A stretch of 64,000 nucleotides of DNA from Euptelea pleiosperma (lineage: Eukaryota > Streptophyta > Magnoliopsida > Ranunculales > Eupteleaceae). Location: positions 19,160,154 through 19,224,153 of the forward strand of contig CM068552.1 in NCBI GenBank assembly GCA_035048495.1. The letters run 5' to 3'. Numbering within the stretch: position 1 is the stretch's first letter; every line of letters begins with the position of its first letter. A program made the translations under genes and the position numbers. The notes under the pieces were generated by a model. The model did no database searches and was not told the DNA's origin. It saw only the letters and a list, made by a program, of their open reading frames with translations. This document shows, in pieces, positions 1 to 13,202 of the stretch.

Positions 1-1439
1 AGCATTCTTCCTATTAATAGTGTCGACCCATAACAGATTTCCTACAGGGATATATACCCAACATAAACAAGACCATTCTTACGATCTCCTTCTAAAATCC
101 TTGATCTAATCCAGAACATCAACATCACTCTTGAAGATCTTTATGATCATGAGAAGTTATTGCCATGGTGTACAGCAACAGGCTAGGTAATGTTTTTTTC
201 TCCAGAACGTGATCTACATTCCACGAGCTTTTTGCTCCACTGACACTACTGGAAAAAAAGAGAAAAAGAACACAAGAAAGGTCAATGAAAACAATCATCG
301 AGCATCCTAACAATCATCGAGAAATAGCAGTCCCCTTAAGGGAGGCTAGAACTCCAACATATAGCATCTTGAAGGGCATCAAGTAAATTAGACAATGAAA
401 ATGGTTGTAGATGTGGAAAAGACAAGAGTCGATAACTCAAACACTAACCACAGCAATAGTCAGATCGGTAGCTACAAGCTTAATTGACTCATGGCGGCCC
501 ATCTGATGAAGAAATCAGCAAAATAACAATCAGATGGAATAAGGGCAAATATTTGCCCCATCCTAATAATGAAGTTGAAAAAGACGCTTATGTCCTTAAT
601 TACTAGTAAACTAATTAACACACAAACGGAAGCCTCTAACACTACCCCTCAAGCTAGAGCACACGTTCATGGCTTGGAAGCTGAAAATAATAGAACAAAC
701 CCAATCTCTTCCTAATCAAAGGGTACAACAATCTCTTATAGTTACCATTTCCCTCACAAAACTGGAATTGGCTTCTTCGTGCTTTTTTCATTAATGGGAA
801 ACTAGATCCAAAGCAATCCAGGTTGCAGCTTAAATGTCTCATAACATCTTCATGGGAAGATGGACCTCAACACCGTCTCACTTAACATATTTTTAAACAA
901 AAACCATAAAACTCAAAACAGCCGCAGTTCCTAGTAATATACAATGAAAATAGAAAAGCTAAAATCAAACTTCAATTGCAGAAAGTGTAGAAGAACAAGG
1001 ACTAACATGGAACCCACAAACTTTTCATAAAGAGAAGATAAAAAAAAGGAAGGACAACAAATCTATAATATATTGGGCTTCCAAAAAAAAAACCCACAAA
1101 AGCAATCAGCTTTCCAAACTAAACGTTTCAAGCTCAAATCTGCCAATACATCCTGTTAAACCTTAGCTTAATATTAAATTTATTTCAAAAAACACCCCTA
1201 TTTCAACTCCTTCAGGTGCAGGGATGTGCTTGTGCCTCAGACATCTAGAAAGCGCCATGTCAAACACCGATACACACATCTTGTCATTGTTACGTAGCTT
1301 TAAAACTAAAAATTTAAGGTCTGTTAAAAATACTGAAAATGGCACAGATTACACATGCGCACCACCCAGCAACTTTGAGAAATTCATCTTTTTTGCTTTA
1401 CAAAAATGTCTTGGCCAATAAGTCATAGCTTGAAATTCA

Positions 1440-1732
1440 TGTGTTAGATGAAAAGATGCGTGAGAGACAAGGAATCAGAGTATTCGAGGGCAAACAAGCA
1501 AATTTGCAGGCCATAGTTCTTAACATCAAGGGGATGATGTTTCTTATCCTGTTTGCAGGGGCTTATTGTTCGGTGGGGTCTTCTTTGAACTTGGGACGGC
1601 AGTTAGTCGGGTTTGTGTTTTATTTGTGTTTTTGTAACCTTTGCTTTCTGTAGGTCAGCTCGACCTCTTTAGCTCAATCCTGCTATTTCTTGGCAATTGG
1701 CCCCAATAAAATTTATACTTATAAAAAAAAAA
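1440..1732 (+). mobile_element. 5'-truncated L1-type LINE, 3' end
   Basis: The plus strand reads a decayed peptide of the type RVFEGKQANLQAIVLNIKG, typical of the extreme C-terminus of plant L1 ORF2. A 3' UTR with an AATAAA-like signal follows, and the tail of about 10 A ends at 1732. The second tandem copy has it at 35707-36029. The 5' limit is approximate. It is a dead fragment with no intact ORF. Confidence 0.7.
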
Positions 1733-2003
1733 TGAGACAAGGTTACTCTAGTTATTATTTGTATCCAAACTGTCTTTCATCACTTCTGAGGCTGTTTTAC
1801 TAGATTTGACCAAGTGATGTAGGACAAACAGAAGTTCAATAAGGCCTAGGTTTAGAAAATCGTAATTAAGGGTGCACAGGGTTGTAGGGGTTAAGAAAGA
1901 GTAATCAGGGCCTGGTTTGATTGAGAATAAGGTGTAAGATTTGGGGTTATAGTTGGGTAAGATAATGTAGAATTATGGGGCTGGATTAAGGGCTGAACAT
2001 TCA

Positions 2004-2244
2004 TTTTTTGACAAGTGTAAACTATCATTAATAGCAAAAGAAGATTACAGGAAAAGCCTATGAGGTCGAGGCCGACCTTCAGGAGGCTAAGGCGCCTACA
2101 TCATCACTGAACAAGGGAAAAGGCAAAAAACAAAGAAACCAAACATCATACTAAATCTCTATGGCATATCATGTCCCACCGGAATAAAAGTCCTCAAAGA
2201 ATAATCCCGGCCCTGACATTCTCGAAAGGCTTTAGACCAGAAGA
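2004..2244 (-). mobile_element. L1-type LINE 3' end, cut off by the CACTA insertion
   Basis: A T-run at 2004-2009 is the reverse complement of a poly(A) tail and is followed by antisense LINE 3' sequence. The 11-bp target duplication GGGCTGAACAT is present on the left (1990-2000). The 5' part of the LINE and the right-hand target duplication are missing because the CACTA element begins at 2245. The intact version is at 36295-36690 in copy 2. Confidence 0.8.
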
Positions 2245-3469
2245 CACTACTACACAATACTATTTAGACTACACTGTTAAATTAATAAAAAAAATTATTT
2301 AAAAAAATAAAGAATACGGTTTTAGGAAAATCTGTAGTTTAAAGTGCTGCAAAATGGCCATCGTTTTTTTTAAAACCGTAACCATAACCTATAGGTCACG
2401 AAGTGGGTGAAAACGGAGGTATTTTAAGAGGATAAAAGGCTACAAATAACCCTTATTTGAGGCCACGGCATTTCTAGAATCCGTGGTTATGAAAACTATT
2501 GGGATTTAGGGTACGGTTTGGGGGTAAACCGATGCTTTAGAAAATAGAAACTCAACCCGATCTAAACCTCTCCTCTCTTTTATTCTTTCCCATTTCTCTC
2601 TGCCCTTTCTCCATCTCTCTCTCTCGTAACAGCTCACTGCTCTCTCGCCAGTCGTTGCTCCACCAGTCCACGCAGCAAACAGGGCTCTACGTGCGCCTTA
2701 ACTGTTGCTCCGGCGGTGCTCCGCCTGCCTTTTACCACGAGCACCTTTGCAGCCCTCAAATCTCCACCTTTGTGGATTGTAATTTGAGTTTCCCCTCAAA
2801 TCTCCTCCACCATCCACCTACCTCAGGTAAGAGTAAGTTATTTCTTATTTTAATTAAAAATTTCATGATTTTTGGGACTATAAATTAGAGATTTTTGATC
2901 GTATGGATGTTTGGCCGAACCCTTGATGCAGCGGTAGAACCATAGATGTTTTGCCGAACCCTATGAGTCATTTCTAATACTCTCCTAGACGTTGGAAACT
3001 TGTTTGAGACTAGAAGATTTAGCTTCACATTCGACATTCTTTGCTGCATCCACATACGAGGGTTTGCTTCTTCTTTTTTCTATTGTGAATCTCAGTCCAG
3101 ATTCTCTTTTGATATACTTGCATTCTATATTGGTGTGTAACGTGGTATTGAGGGTTCATGCTTGTCTTCTTGCATTGCTATTGCATAGTTTCTTGGCATT
3201 TGCATCTTTTAAATCTGCATCCTTCGCATTTCAAATTTGCTTACAAAGAATTATAATTAGATTTTAAAATTATCATAGAGGATCAACTTTGATTTCAGTC
3301 TAATTTATTCAGAAATTTTTTGAATCTGAACATTCTTTCCCAATTTTCAGAAAGAAACAAATGATTTGGGAATTTTGAGAATTTAAAAAATAGTCTCTTT
3401 TACGACCCAGTCAAGAAAATGTGGTGTGTAAATACCTTGAATGGAATTTTGAGAATTTGAAAAAATAGT

Positions 3470-3660
3470 TTCTTTTGGAGTCCTTCCGGATTCCCGAAAA
3501 GTGTTTGAAGAAATGCCAAAATCATGCACTATCTCCATCAATTCAATGCTTGACGCCCTTGGAAAGAAGACCAAACAGTCCGCATGTACATGGATGGGTG
3601 ATTTGTGCAACATTAGGTGAATGGTTTGGCTGAGGGTGATGAAACCCTGCTCCATATATT
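3470..3660 (+). pseudogene. Possible captured pentatricopeptide-repeat gene fragment
   Basis: The plus strand can be read as a peptide containing SRKVFEEMPKS followed by an NSMLDALGKK-like stretch. This resembles the ARKVFDEMP...WNSML pattern of plant PPR repeats. Only about 60 residues are involved, no start is seen, and flanking sequence is non-coding. The same sequence occurs inverted in the right arm (about 25970-26160). If real, it is a host gene piece picked up by the transposon; it could also be chance similarity. Confidence 0.3.
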
Positions 3661-4841
3661 TTGTCTATTAGTTTGTAAATTTAAAGTGTGAATGCTTTCA
3701 GAATATTTCTGACTTGAGTTACCTTAATCTCATAATCTAAGAGCTGTTTTGGTTAGGATTTTTTTTAATGAATTTAGAAAACTAAGGGTTTTAGGACCAT
3801 GTCATTAACTCTCCTAAACCCTGTTAAATGTTAACAAAAGTACTTAAATTTAAGCATGTTACCTACCACAGTGAAGGTAGAGTTTTCATCTACTAATTCA
3901 CAAATCAAGTATTTATGGGACTAGAATTTTCAGCAACTGAAAATAAGTTCATTACCTTTTCAGGTGAGAGTTGGGTTAAGCTTGTTTATGGGCTTTGGTT
4001 GCTGCATCCCCGACCCATGGGGCACTGGTCTCCCCATGTGAATGTTAAGATTCTCTTATTTAGATGTAAAAAATTTGGCTGTGGTGTTCCTCTTTTTCCC
4101 TCTTGCTATTATCTTATCTTGGGATAAATAATGTAAGTTAAGATCATGTTAGAGAGTTTTTAGACCTTGTTGGAGAGTTTTAGGCCAGCAAAGATTTATG
4201 GCCCTCTAAAATTTTCACAAGAATTTATGGATTCTTACTATACTGTGACATTTTTGTTAGCTTTGTACAAATTGCCTTGACATCTACTGTGGAAGCTAGA
4301 ATTTTATTAGTATATTCATAAAAGGGTTTTCTTGGTTGAAATTTCAACATAATTTAGTTATGCTAATGAAATATCAACTTTTGTGCCTCATGCATCATAA
4401 ACTTATTTTGTGTTTGATGCTTGAGTGCCTTATCTGCTCGCTTCTTCGATGGTAGAGTAGTTTTTGTCTTAATAGTAAAATCAAGTTGGTTGGGAAGTTA
4501 TGGAAGAATCCTCGATCCAATGATCTGATCTCAATCACAGTTTATGTGTTCATGTTTCCTATACTTATTTTCAGTTCTCCTTTGTTACTTACTGGAACTT
4601 GAGAAATAATCTAATGGAATAAGCCTCAATATCAAGGCATGTCCACCAGACATATACTTAGAGGCACTAGCTTGCACATAGAATCACTGAGGTTTTTTTT
4701 TTTTTTTCCAGTAAGATACTAGACCTACTTCTTAAGGTAAGTATCTACATCAAAAAATAATTTGTTTATTAGGATTATACATTGCTTTTGTATCAGAAAA
4801 TTATATTTTTGGTTGTTTTTAACTTGATGCTAAATAGATAA

Positions 4842-5036
4842 TTGATAGATCGTGATAACTTTTCAGTTGTTTGGTAGTTGTTAGTTCTTTATATATTTGG
4901 TAATTATTGTTATCAGAGACAAATAAGACAAACACCTAGGCACAAGGCACAATGCCCGCCCTGCCTATGGCCTAGTGTGCAGTGGGTGGATAGATTGATG
5001 TCCATCTGCCTATTGATCGGGGTTATCTACCTCTGG
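4842..5036 (+). repeat. ~195-bp dispersed repeat (partner at 9194-9384)
   Basis: A block starting near TTGATAGATCGTGATAACTT and containing CACCTAGGCACAAGGCACAA recurs in the same orientation at 9194-9384 with about 10 percent differences, and inverted in the right arm near 24585-24780. One copy sits inside the arm and one just inside the core, so it may be a small repeat family or a trace of an older internal duplication. No coding content. Confidence 0.75.
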
Positions 5037-7133
5037 ATTTACAAGTTATCTAACGTATTTTTAATCTTAGACAAAACAAGTGTAACAGTATGTTCAGTAG
5101 AAGTAAAACAACTATGTGATCTCCAATAAAACTCAGTAGATAAACACAGATTACAAGGTAACCAGAAACACAAATTAAAAAATTTCCAGAACCAACAAGA
5201 CTGAAAAAAGAATTGAACCCAGATGCAAATTCATGCTATCTTTAACCTCAAATGTTATGAGGAAGAATAAAGCAAGTATGATGTTCACTATGCTCAAACT
5301 AATATGTTTGACATGTATCCATTAATGATATTTGCTTTACTATTTGTCTTTTCACTTAATTGTGCAGTTACATTGCTGCGTGATATGTTTTATATTGGCC
5401 GATAAGAGTCTGAACCCGTGGCAGTATTTGTTATTTATAAGAATGTAAAATATCCAATTTACTAACAGCTGATTTTTAATGAAGTTGTATCATAGTCTGG
5501 CATGTATCTTGCTTATAGTTTTGCCTAATGAAAGGGGGACACTTGTGAAAGAGCATATGTACTCATAACTGTTGTGAAATTTATAACAGATTGGTTGTGA
5601 AGTTGAGTAAATGATGAAAAATCAAGGGACACATGCAAGCAAAAAATCCAGTTAATGCATGCGATTCTCCATATACATCTCAGATGTTCATTTGATTGTG
5701 TCACCCAAGAAATCACCGGTGCATGAGAAAAATTAGAGTAGATTATGTTTTGGGAAGTAAACATTGGAGAGGTTTTCAGAAAGATGGGATTCTGAAAAAT
5801 GTCATGGAATGGGATTCATTAGAAGGCTTGTGTGCATGTGTGTGTCTTTAGCAAGTCCAAACTTCAAATGGATGTGAGCCATAGTCCAGAAGCTCTTCAT
5901 ATAGGACAACCTTAACTGTTACTTTTTTTAATTTTTCCCTTTTGTGGTGGTTGGAAGAAGTAAAAACAGTGATGTAAAAGCAAATCCCAAACTTGTTTTG
6001 TGGAAAATGTCTTTCGGAGACATGTGAGGTTTGGTTTCCCAAAAGTTAGGAAAGATGCTGGAAAATCTAGGGGAAACGCTTGGTGAAATGTCTGGGAAGC
6101 ATTTCCTTTTGTTGTTACCCACTCATTACCCTTGATGTTTTGTAAACGTAGAGAAGCTAGGCTCTTATTTCACTTGTGATTTTACTAGAAAGATGATGCA
6201 ATTTTTTTTAATCTCAACTCTTTGATTAGTAGGAAATGAGTAAATTTCAACTTCCTAGATAGACAAACTGACAACGCACTTCATTTTTTTGCTTTGAGAC
6301 GTAGAATGAAGTATTATGTTGCTTATATTTCCAATTTGTCATGGATCTGGTTCAAGGTCAAAGAGAATTCTAGGTGAAACTGTTTGCAAGTGATCATCAT
6401 GTGGCTTGGGATATAATCTGTGGGTGCAATTGTCTGTTCAAATTCTGTAGCAAATAATACAACATAACATGTCCAAGTCTACAGCATTACCAGATGGTTT
6501 CCAATACATTGCACCTTACATAGTTTTTATTGGATAAAAAATAATTGAATGCCTCAATTCATATATGTTTACTAGGCATGGAATTCTGCAAGTCTCTCCC
6601 TTGCAGCAATTCCATGCTCTCTAGATAGATTTTTAATTACTTGGTATTTGCAAAAAAAACCTAAATATTCTATAAGCTAAATGCCCTCAGCACATTCGCT
6701 AGTTGAATAAATTGCAGTAGTATAATTACTCTTCATAGCTATTTTACATTCGTAAGCTTGCTAGTTTCATCTGAATGATTAGTAGCCACAATATCACTGT
6801 TGGTTTCAGCCTTCTAATAGGCCAATCTGGAATATCACTTGGTTTCAGCCTTCTAATAGGCCATTCTGCATAATTATTTACATGAAGTGATTACATCCCC
6901 CCGTCATCAAAATGCTCTCGGATCGTAAGTTCTCTATTTTTTTTAAATTATTTCAATGGAATGGTACATGCTCTCAAATTCTCGCCCTGTTACATTGTCG
7001 ATTACGTTCATTTTGTAGACGTACACACAAAGTGTAATTTGCAGTCTCGTAGATGTAAAGAGTTTTTGTCTTGTAGATGTAAAGAGTGTTTGTCGTGACT
7101 ACGAGTCTGTAATGGGAGAACATGTGTGCTATA

Positions 7134-7507
7134 ATTGTTCAATCTTGTTTTGCTCATTGGTAATGGTCTTTGTGAGTAGCATGGAATGGAGCCGCTGCTG
7201 AAAATCCCTTTTGAGAGTAGTTCATCTTCCGGTGGTTTCATTTTGTTGGGGCTGAAGCTTTTCTCAAATTGGATTCTGCTGGACTGTGTTATCCAAAGAA
7301 CAACGTTTTGTCATTATTTCTCCTCATCAAGCGCAAAGCTGGACTGGCAAGGAAGGTCTTTGATGGAAGTCTTGATGGTTGCACAGCTTGGAAGTGTTGC
7401 ATGGTTCACTTTGATTCATGTTTTTTGCATCATAAAAAACCAATTTCCACTCAATCCATTATTAGCGTTTTATGTTATTAGTCCAGAGTTCTATACAAGT
7501 CTGAATT
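7134..7507 (+). other. Exon-like segment duplicated and rearranged within the CACTA arms
   Basis: This 374-bp block has open reading frames of 70-107 codons and occurs three times in the element: here intact, at 22318-22490 (inverted, missing its last 205 bp) and at 21061-21424 (inverted, nearly complete). One frame contains AGLARKVFDGSLDGCTAW, faintly like a PPR repeat. I do not recognise a function. Retention of two frames open across the copies may only reflect their recent common origin. It could be captured host sequence or CACTA internal DNA. Confidence 0.5.
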
Positions 7508-8041
7508 AAGGGCTTATATAGTAATTATTCAATTTTTTTCTTCCTGGGCACTGATCTTTGAGCCAGAGGTATACGTTGGAGTCTGGATTCTTTTTTTATT
7601 AACATGAAAGATCAAATTTCTGTTTTGTTGGTACACAGCTGGTTACTTGGGAAGTCATTGATTGTTCGCAAGTGCTGCAACTGCTGCTCTCCTTGGTCTT
7701 GGAAGTCTTTTGATTATTAAGAGAGGAGGTTGATTGTTTAAGGTTGTATGTATGCTGGCTAATTGTTTGCTCTTCCCTAATTGTTTAATTTCCTCCTGAC
7801 AGGCATTATATGAGTTTAATGTGTGTACACTTGCATATATGCACACCAGCAACAGGAACAAAATTTGTGGAAAGCATAATTGCTATAGTGTAAATCTGAG
7901 TCATTTATGTGCTGTTTTCAAACAAAATGGATGTTATATTTCTGGTCACTGTATTTCAATAGTTGAAATGGCTAGCAGATTCTTCTGTTTTATATTTATT
8001 TTATTTTGGGTTGTATAGAACTAACTGGATTTTGTTTTCAG

Positions 8042-8077
8042 GAATTCAAGCTTGACCAAGTGCACACTCAACTTCAG
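8042..8077 (+). other. 36-nt microexon-like segment
   Basis: The segment lies between a good acceptor (T-rich tract then TTTTCAG at 8041) and a donor (CAG then GTAATTTT at 8078). It encodes EFKLDQVHTQLQ in one open frame. It is kept in both arms. It may be a captured host exon with its splice sites, but the parent gene is not recognised and the assignment rests on splice-site appearance only. Confidence 0.3.
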
Positions 8078-8401
8078 GTAATTTTCAACACTTCATGTCA
8101 TCTGTTTCATGTGCGATTTGGCTTCTTGTGATACCAAATAAATTATAGTACAAGTGATGCTAGAAGATAACAGGTTTCTTGTCTTGAATTGTACTCTATT
8201 TGATGTTCTGCCCTATGTTCATGTATCTCTTTATTGTTTGTTACTTGTTCATGCTTTTGAGCATTAAGGAATGATTCATAGTTTTGGGCATATTACATCT
8301 GACACATTGGGATTGATCTTAAAGATCCTCATAATTACTTTCTTTATAGTATGTCTGATTAACATACATTTTAATATTTGTAGCATCTTTATAGTGAGTA
8401 T

Positions 8402-9584
8402 TTTGAGTATCCCATATGCAGGGTGTAGAGAATTGTTATAGTTCATGGCATTATTGAATTTGGTAGCATTCACAAAATTAATTAGACATTGTTTGCCTGA
8501 CAATGAATTAACTGGACATGATTGAATTATGCCACTTTTGTCAAAATGTTGTACTTATCAGTCAATGAGCAATAGGACTTAGGTGAAACCCTACATCATC
8601 TACTCATTTGTTTCTTTACTAGATTATAGATGGCATTACCAAGGTATGTTAGTACGAAGTTTAATATTTCTGACATAACAGAAACATCCGCTTTTCAGTT
8701 TGGAGTTCACAAGGTCCTCTTAAGTAATATAATTGATCAAAATTTGTATGTTGTTGACATCTTGTTTTTACTGTAGCTTTGAAGAGTGCCCCTTTGGATG
8801 CATAATGTATTATTGAGTTTTCTTCTTATCGTAATTTAATCAAAGGTGTATAGATATGAGAATGTTGCTTGTTATGAATTTCTCTAATGCTCTGTTTCAA
8901 TGTGTGGATCTAATTTTTTTTCGAAAAGTTTAAGTTGATATGAAATAAACATGACAGACTGTATCAAATATGTTGTCCATTCCTTGTAAGGTTGACATGA
9001 ATTCACTTACCTTGGTAACAGATGCATGGTTTCAAATCTTATCTTGTCCCATAGAGCATTCTTGAATTGAAATTAGGTACTTGAATTCTTGAAATCAACT
9101 AGAATAATATTTTTTTAAGGTGAGTGAATCCTTGATGTAACGATGCTCATCAAATGCTAGCAATTAAGGCCTAGAGTTAATGTTCATGATAACTTGATAG
9201 ATCATGATAACTTTTCAGATGTTTGGTAGATGTTAGTTCTTTATATTTGGTAATTAATGTTATCAGAGACAAATAAGGTAAACACCTAGGCACAAGGCAC
9301 AATGCCCGCCTTGCTTATGGCCTAGTGTGCATTGGTTGCATAGAATGATGTCTGTCTGCCCATCGATCAGGGTTATCTAGCTCTTAAGTTTTATTTTTCT
9401 AGCATAACATTATACTGTCCTGTCCCATGTATAATAATTCAATTGTTTCCCGAATTTTAACAATGAACTAGGATGTCATAGAACACTTAAGTTATGAGAT
9501 TGAAGTTCAAATATTAACAAAGAGTTAGATAAACTAGAATGTCATAGAACACTCGATTTTATCCAAGTTATTAATGGTGTTTCA
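8402..9584. other. CACTA core upstream of TNPD, no gene
   Basis: Unique AT-rich sequence between the end of the left inverted arm and the transposase gene. It holds the second copy of the dispersed repeat (9194-9384). A pyrimidine tract and CAG acceptor at 9584, just before the first ATG of the transposase, suggest that this stretch contains the 5' UTR intron and promoter of TNPD. No coding sequence is seen. Confidence 0.5.
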
Positions 9585-12500
9585 GATGATGATGCAAATG
9601 GATAAGTCTTGGATGTCCAAGGATAGAACATCGCGGGAATATAACGAGGGAGTTCAACAATTTATCGACTTTGCGACAGTACATGTAGATAATCCTAATT
9701 CCATGCAATGTCCATGCACTAAGTGTTGGAATCTCCAAAAATATACTGTAGGAGATATTAAGGGACATCTATTTTTTAATGGTATCAATCAAAGTTATCG
9801 CATATGGTTCCACCATGGAGAAAAAGTTTCGAGTGAGGTTTCGCAACGTGTTGGGAGAGAAGATCTCGTCCATCAACAATTTGAAAGAGTGGCCCAAGAC
9901 GAAGTTGATAGCACAGTAGAAATGGTTCAAGATGCGTAAGATCACTTTACGGGTGATCCTGAAGAGTTTCAAAAATTGCTTGAAGATGCCGAAAAACCTT
10001 TATATCCAGGTTGCTCAAAGTACACGAAGTTATCATCATTGGTCAAATTGTGGAACTTGAAAGCGAAGAATGGGTGGTCCAACAAAAGCTTTTTAGAGCT
10101 GCTAAAATTGTTGGGAGACATACTTCCAAATAATAATGAAATGCCCTCATCCATGCATGAGGCCAACAAGACTTTGAAAGCTTTGGGGATTGAATATGAG
10201 AAAATACATACATGTCCTAACGATTGTATACTCTACAGAAAAGAGTTCAAAGATGCGACTACATGTCCCACTTGTGGAACATCATGATGGAAGGTAAAGA
10301 AAGATGGGACTATAGAAAACAAGGGGGTGCCTGCAAAAGTATTGTGGTATTTTCCACCTATCCCAAGGTTTAGAAAGATGTTTAAGTCCGCACAAATAGC
10401 AAAAGACCTCAGGTGGCATGATAGTGAAAGAGTAAAAGATGGTCAACTACGTCACCCAGCAGACTCTCCAGCATGGCAACTAGTAGACCACAGGTGGCCA
10501 GAGTTTGTAGCAGATTGTAGAAATCTTCGGCTAGCCATTTCAGCAGATGGAATAAATCCACATAGTAGCCTTAGTAGTAGGCATAGTTCTTGGCCTGTTA
10601 TATTAGTCACCTACAACCTTCCACCATGGTTGTGCATGAAGAGAAAATTTATGATGTTAACATTATTGATATCCGGTCCACGTCAACCTGGCAATGACAT
10701 TGATGTTTACTTGGCACCACTGATTGATGATCTAAAAACTCTATGGGAAGTAGGCGTTAATGTTTATGATGCATACGCAAAGCAATACTTTATATTAAGG
10801 GCAGTACTGTTATAGACAATCAATGATTTTTCTGCATATGGTGTCTTGTGTGGTTGCAGCGTAAAAGGATACTTAGCTTGTCTGATATGCGGTGATGATA
10901 CTCGTTCTTGTAGATTGCAACATGGTAATAAAATAGTATACAAGGGGCATTGAAGTTTTCTTCCATTGAATCATCAATGGAGAAAGAAAAAAAAGGAGTT
11001 TGATGATACACAGGAGCCCAACCCACATCCAATAGCGTTAAGTGGAGAGGAAACGTTAAGAAAGATCGAAGGGATCAAAAACCCATGGGGAAAGAAGAAA
11101 GTATGTATACAAGTCATGAAGAAGAAAAAGAGACGTATACCCCAGAAAGATAAGGTTGATGCTGATGACAAGAGTTGTTGGAAAAAGAAGTCTATATTCT
11201 TTGAGCTTGAATACTGGAAACACCTGTACATAAGACACAATTTGGATGTTATGCACATCGAGAACAATGTGTGCGATAGCATCATTGGGACATTGCTTAA
11301 CATTCCAAGAAAAACAAAGGATGGGGTAAAATCTCGTATGGACCTCATAGAAATGGGTTTAAGGACTGAGTTGGGACCACGATATGATGGGAATAGAGCA
11401 TACTTGCCTCCAGCATGTTATACTTTATCTAGAGAAGAAAAAAAGAAAAGTCTGCAAAACATTATTTGAGCTCAAGGTCCCGGATGGTTATTCTTCCAAT
11501 TTAAAGAATTGTGTCTCAATGGAAGAATTGAAGCTATATGGTCTTAAGTCCCACGATTGCCATACCCTGATGCAGCAATTACTTCCTGTGGCAATTCGGT
11601 CAGTGATGCCAAAGCACGTGAGGTATACTATTAGTAGATTATGTTTCTTTTTCAATGCTCTCTGCAACAAAGTGGTGGATGTGGCAGGGTTAGACAAGAT
11701 ACAAAGAGATCTTGTAGTCACATTGTGTTTGTTTGAGAAGTACTTTCCTCCTTCATTCTTCGACATAATGGTTCATTTAATGGTGCATCTTGTCAAAGAA
11801 GTCAAACTATGTGGACCAGTTCACTTTCGATGGTGAGTTTATTAAGCCACCATGTTACAAGATATATATACATTATGCCATATTTAAAGATCTAAGTTTC
11901 ATTTAATTTGTTATTTTCATGTTTTAGGTTTATGAAAGTTTTAAAGGGCTATGTACGGAACCGAAATCATCCAGAAGGTTGTATTGCTGAAACTTATATT
12001 GCAGAAGAAGTGGTCGAATTTTGTACGGAGTATTTATCTGGTGTAGAAGCAATTGGCATTCCCTTTGTTAAGAACATGCCAACCATTAATACAGAGTATG
12101 GAAAGTTGTTCTTGCCTAGCAAGGCTTTATCGGGTGGTCGTTTCTTCGACGTCGACACATTGTCTTTGGAGCAGGCACATCGTTATGTGTTGCAAAACAT
12201 TAATGATGTTGAACCCTATATTGAGTAAACACTTTTCTTCCCATCGATCGATGTTATTTTACTTTCTTCAGTTGCGTAAGAATTCTAGTATGAACTAATC
12301 ATTATTTTTTTTTGATATCTTGATAGGAAGCATATCTCCTTCTTGAAGGAGAATAATCCCCATAAATCAAAAAATAGGAAGTGGTTAAACACGGAGCACA
12401 ATCGCACCATTATTCCTTGGATACGTCAAGCGGTTGAAAATGATCTACGCGACTCAGATAATTAAATCTCAGAAAACCTGAATTGGATTGCACAAGGACC

Positions 12501-13070
12501 ACATTTTAAAGTAGTAAAATGTCATGGTTATATCATTAATGGATGTCGTTATCACACCAAAGAACGCGATAATTCACGAGTCAACCAAAATAGCGGAGTG
12601 AGCGTAGTGGCCGATACAATAAAAATCCTATGTTTGGAGATGTCTATTTTTACGGTGTTATTTCTGAAATATGGTTGCTTGATTATCGTATGTTCAAGAT
12701 TCCAATATTTAAGTGTGACTGGGTCGACACTAATAAAGGCGTCATAGTAGACGACCTTGGTTTCACAATAGTTGAGCTTGGTAGAGTTGGCCATAAATCC
12801 GATCCATTTATTTTGGCTTCCCAAGCCAAGCAAGTTTTCTATGTAGAAGATCAACTTAATTCAAAATTTTCAATCGTTCTAGCAGCTCCTACAAGAGCGT
12901 ACATTTTTTACGACGATGATGAGCTCATTGATGTTTGCAATGATCACCAGACTTCTGATGTGGTATTGCCAAATGTCGAGTCTTTTGATGTAGTCGACGA
13001 GTCTCAGTCACAATATATGCGCATGGACTGTGATGGAACTTGGATTGATCATACATCATCGGACTCATAG
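9585..13070 (+). pseudogene. TNPD transposase of the CACTA element (disabled)
   Basis: The N-terminus reads MDKSWM (ATG at 9598) and continues as a Transpos_assoc domain with the CPCTKC motif. Next come a Transposase_21 core (about 10000-11470, including LDVMHIENNVCD), a DUF4218-like region (about 11470-12230, e.g. RDLVVTLCLFEKYFPPSFFD) and a DUF4216-like C-terminus (about 12600-13070, e.g. DPFILASQAKQVFYVED). Introns fit at 11833-11927 and about 12226-12326. In-frame stops occur at 9937, 10285, 10813, 10951 and 12463, with frameshifts near 11445 and 12600. Most stops are one C-to-T or G-to-A step from the expected codon (e.g. TGG to TAG at 10813), as expected of decay at methylated cytosines. 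In active elements this protein cuts and joins the CACTA ends; this copy cannot. Confidence 0.92.
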
Positions 13071-13202
13071 GTAGGAATTGTAGTAAAATGAATATTCCTG
13101 AAGTTTTTGTTTGTTATGGATCAAACTATCAATCAATCTATCTTTCATTGTATTGGTTATACTTATATTCTTATGAATCTTTGTTCTTATATCAGGATAG
13201 TC

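Larger units (their letters stand above)
2245..8401 (+). repeat. Left ~6.2-kb inverted arm of the CACTA element
   Basis: Collinear inverted match to the right arm in three blocks: 2245-2805 with 29815-30352, 2806-7303 with 22318-26817, and 7508-8401 with 21425-22317. Block lengths agree to a few bases (4,498 against 4,500; 894 against 893). The left arm has 205 bp (7303-7507) and about 100 bp near 2365-2460 that the right arm lacks at the same place. Its subterminal part repeats an ACGGTTT-like motif in both orientations, as expected of transposase-binding regions. No intact ORF is recognised; the arm contains exon-like pieces listed separately. Confidence 0.93.

Noticed and set aside
2992..3267. 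91-codon open frame, identical in the right arm (26357-26632)
   Set aside because: Identity follows from the recent arm duplication. The peptide is hydrophobic and composition-driven, with no recognised family, so I do not call a gene.
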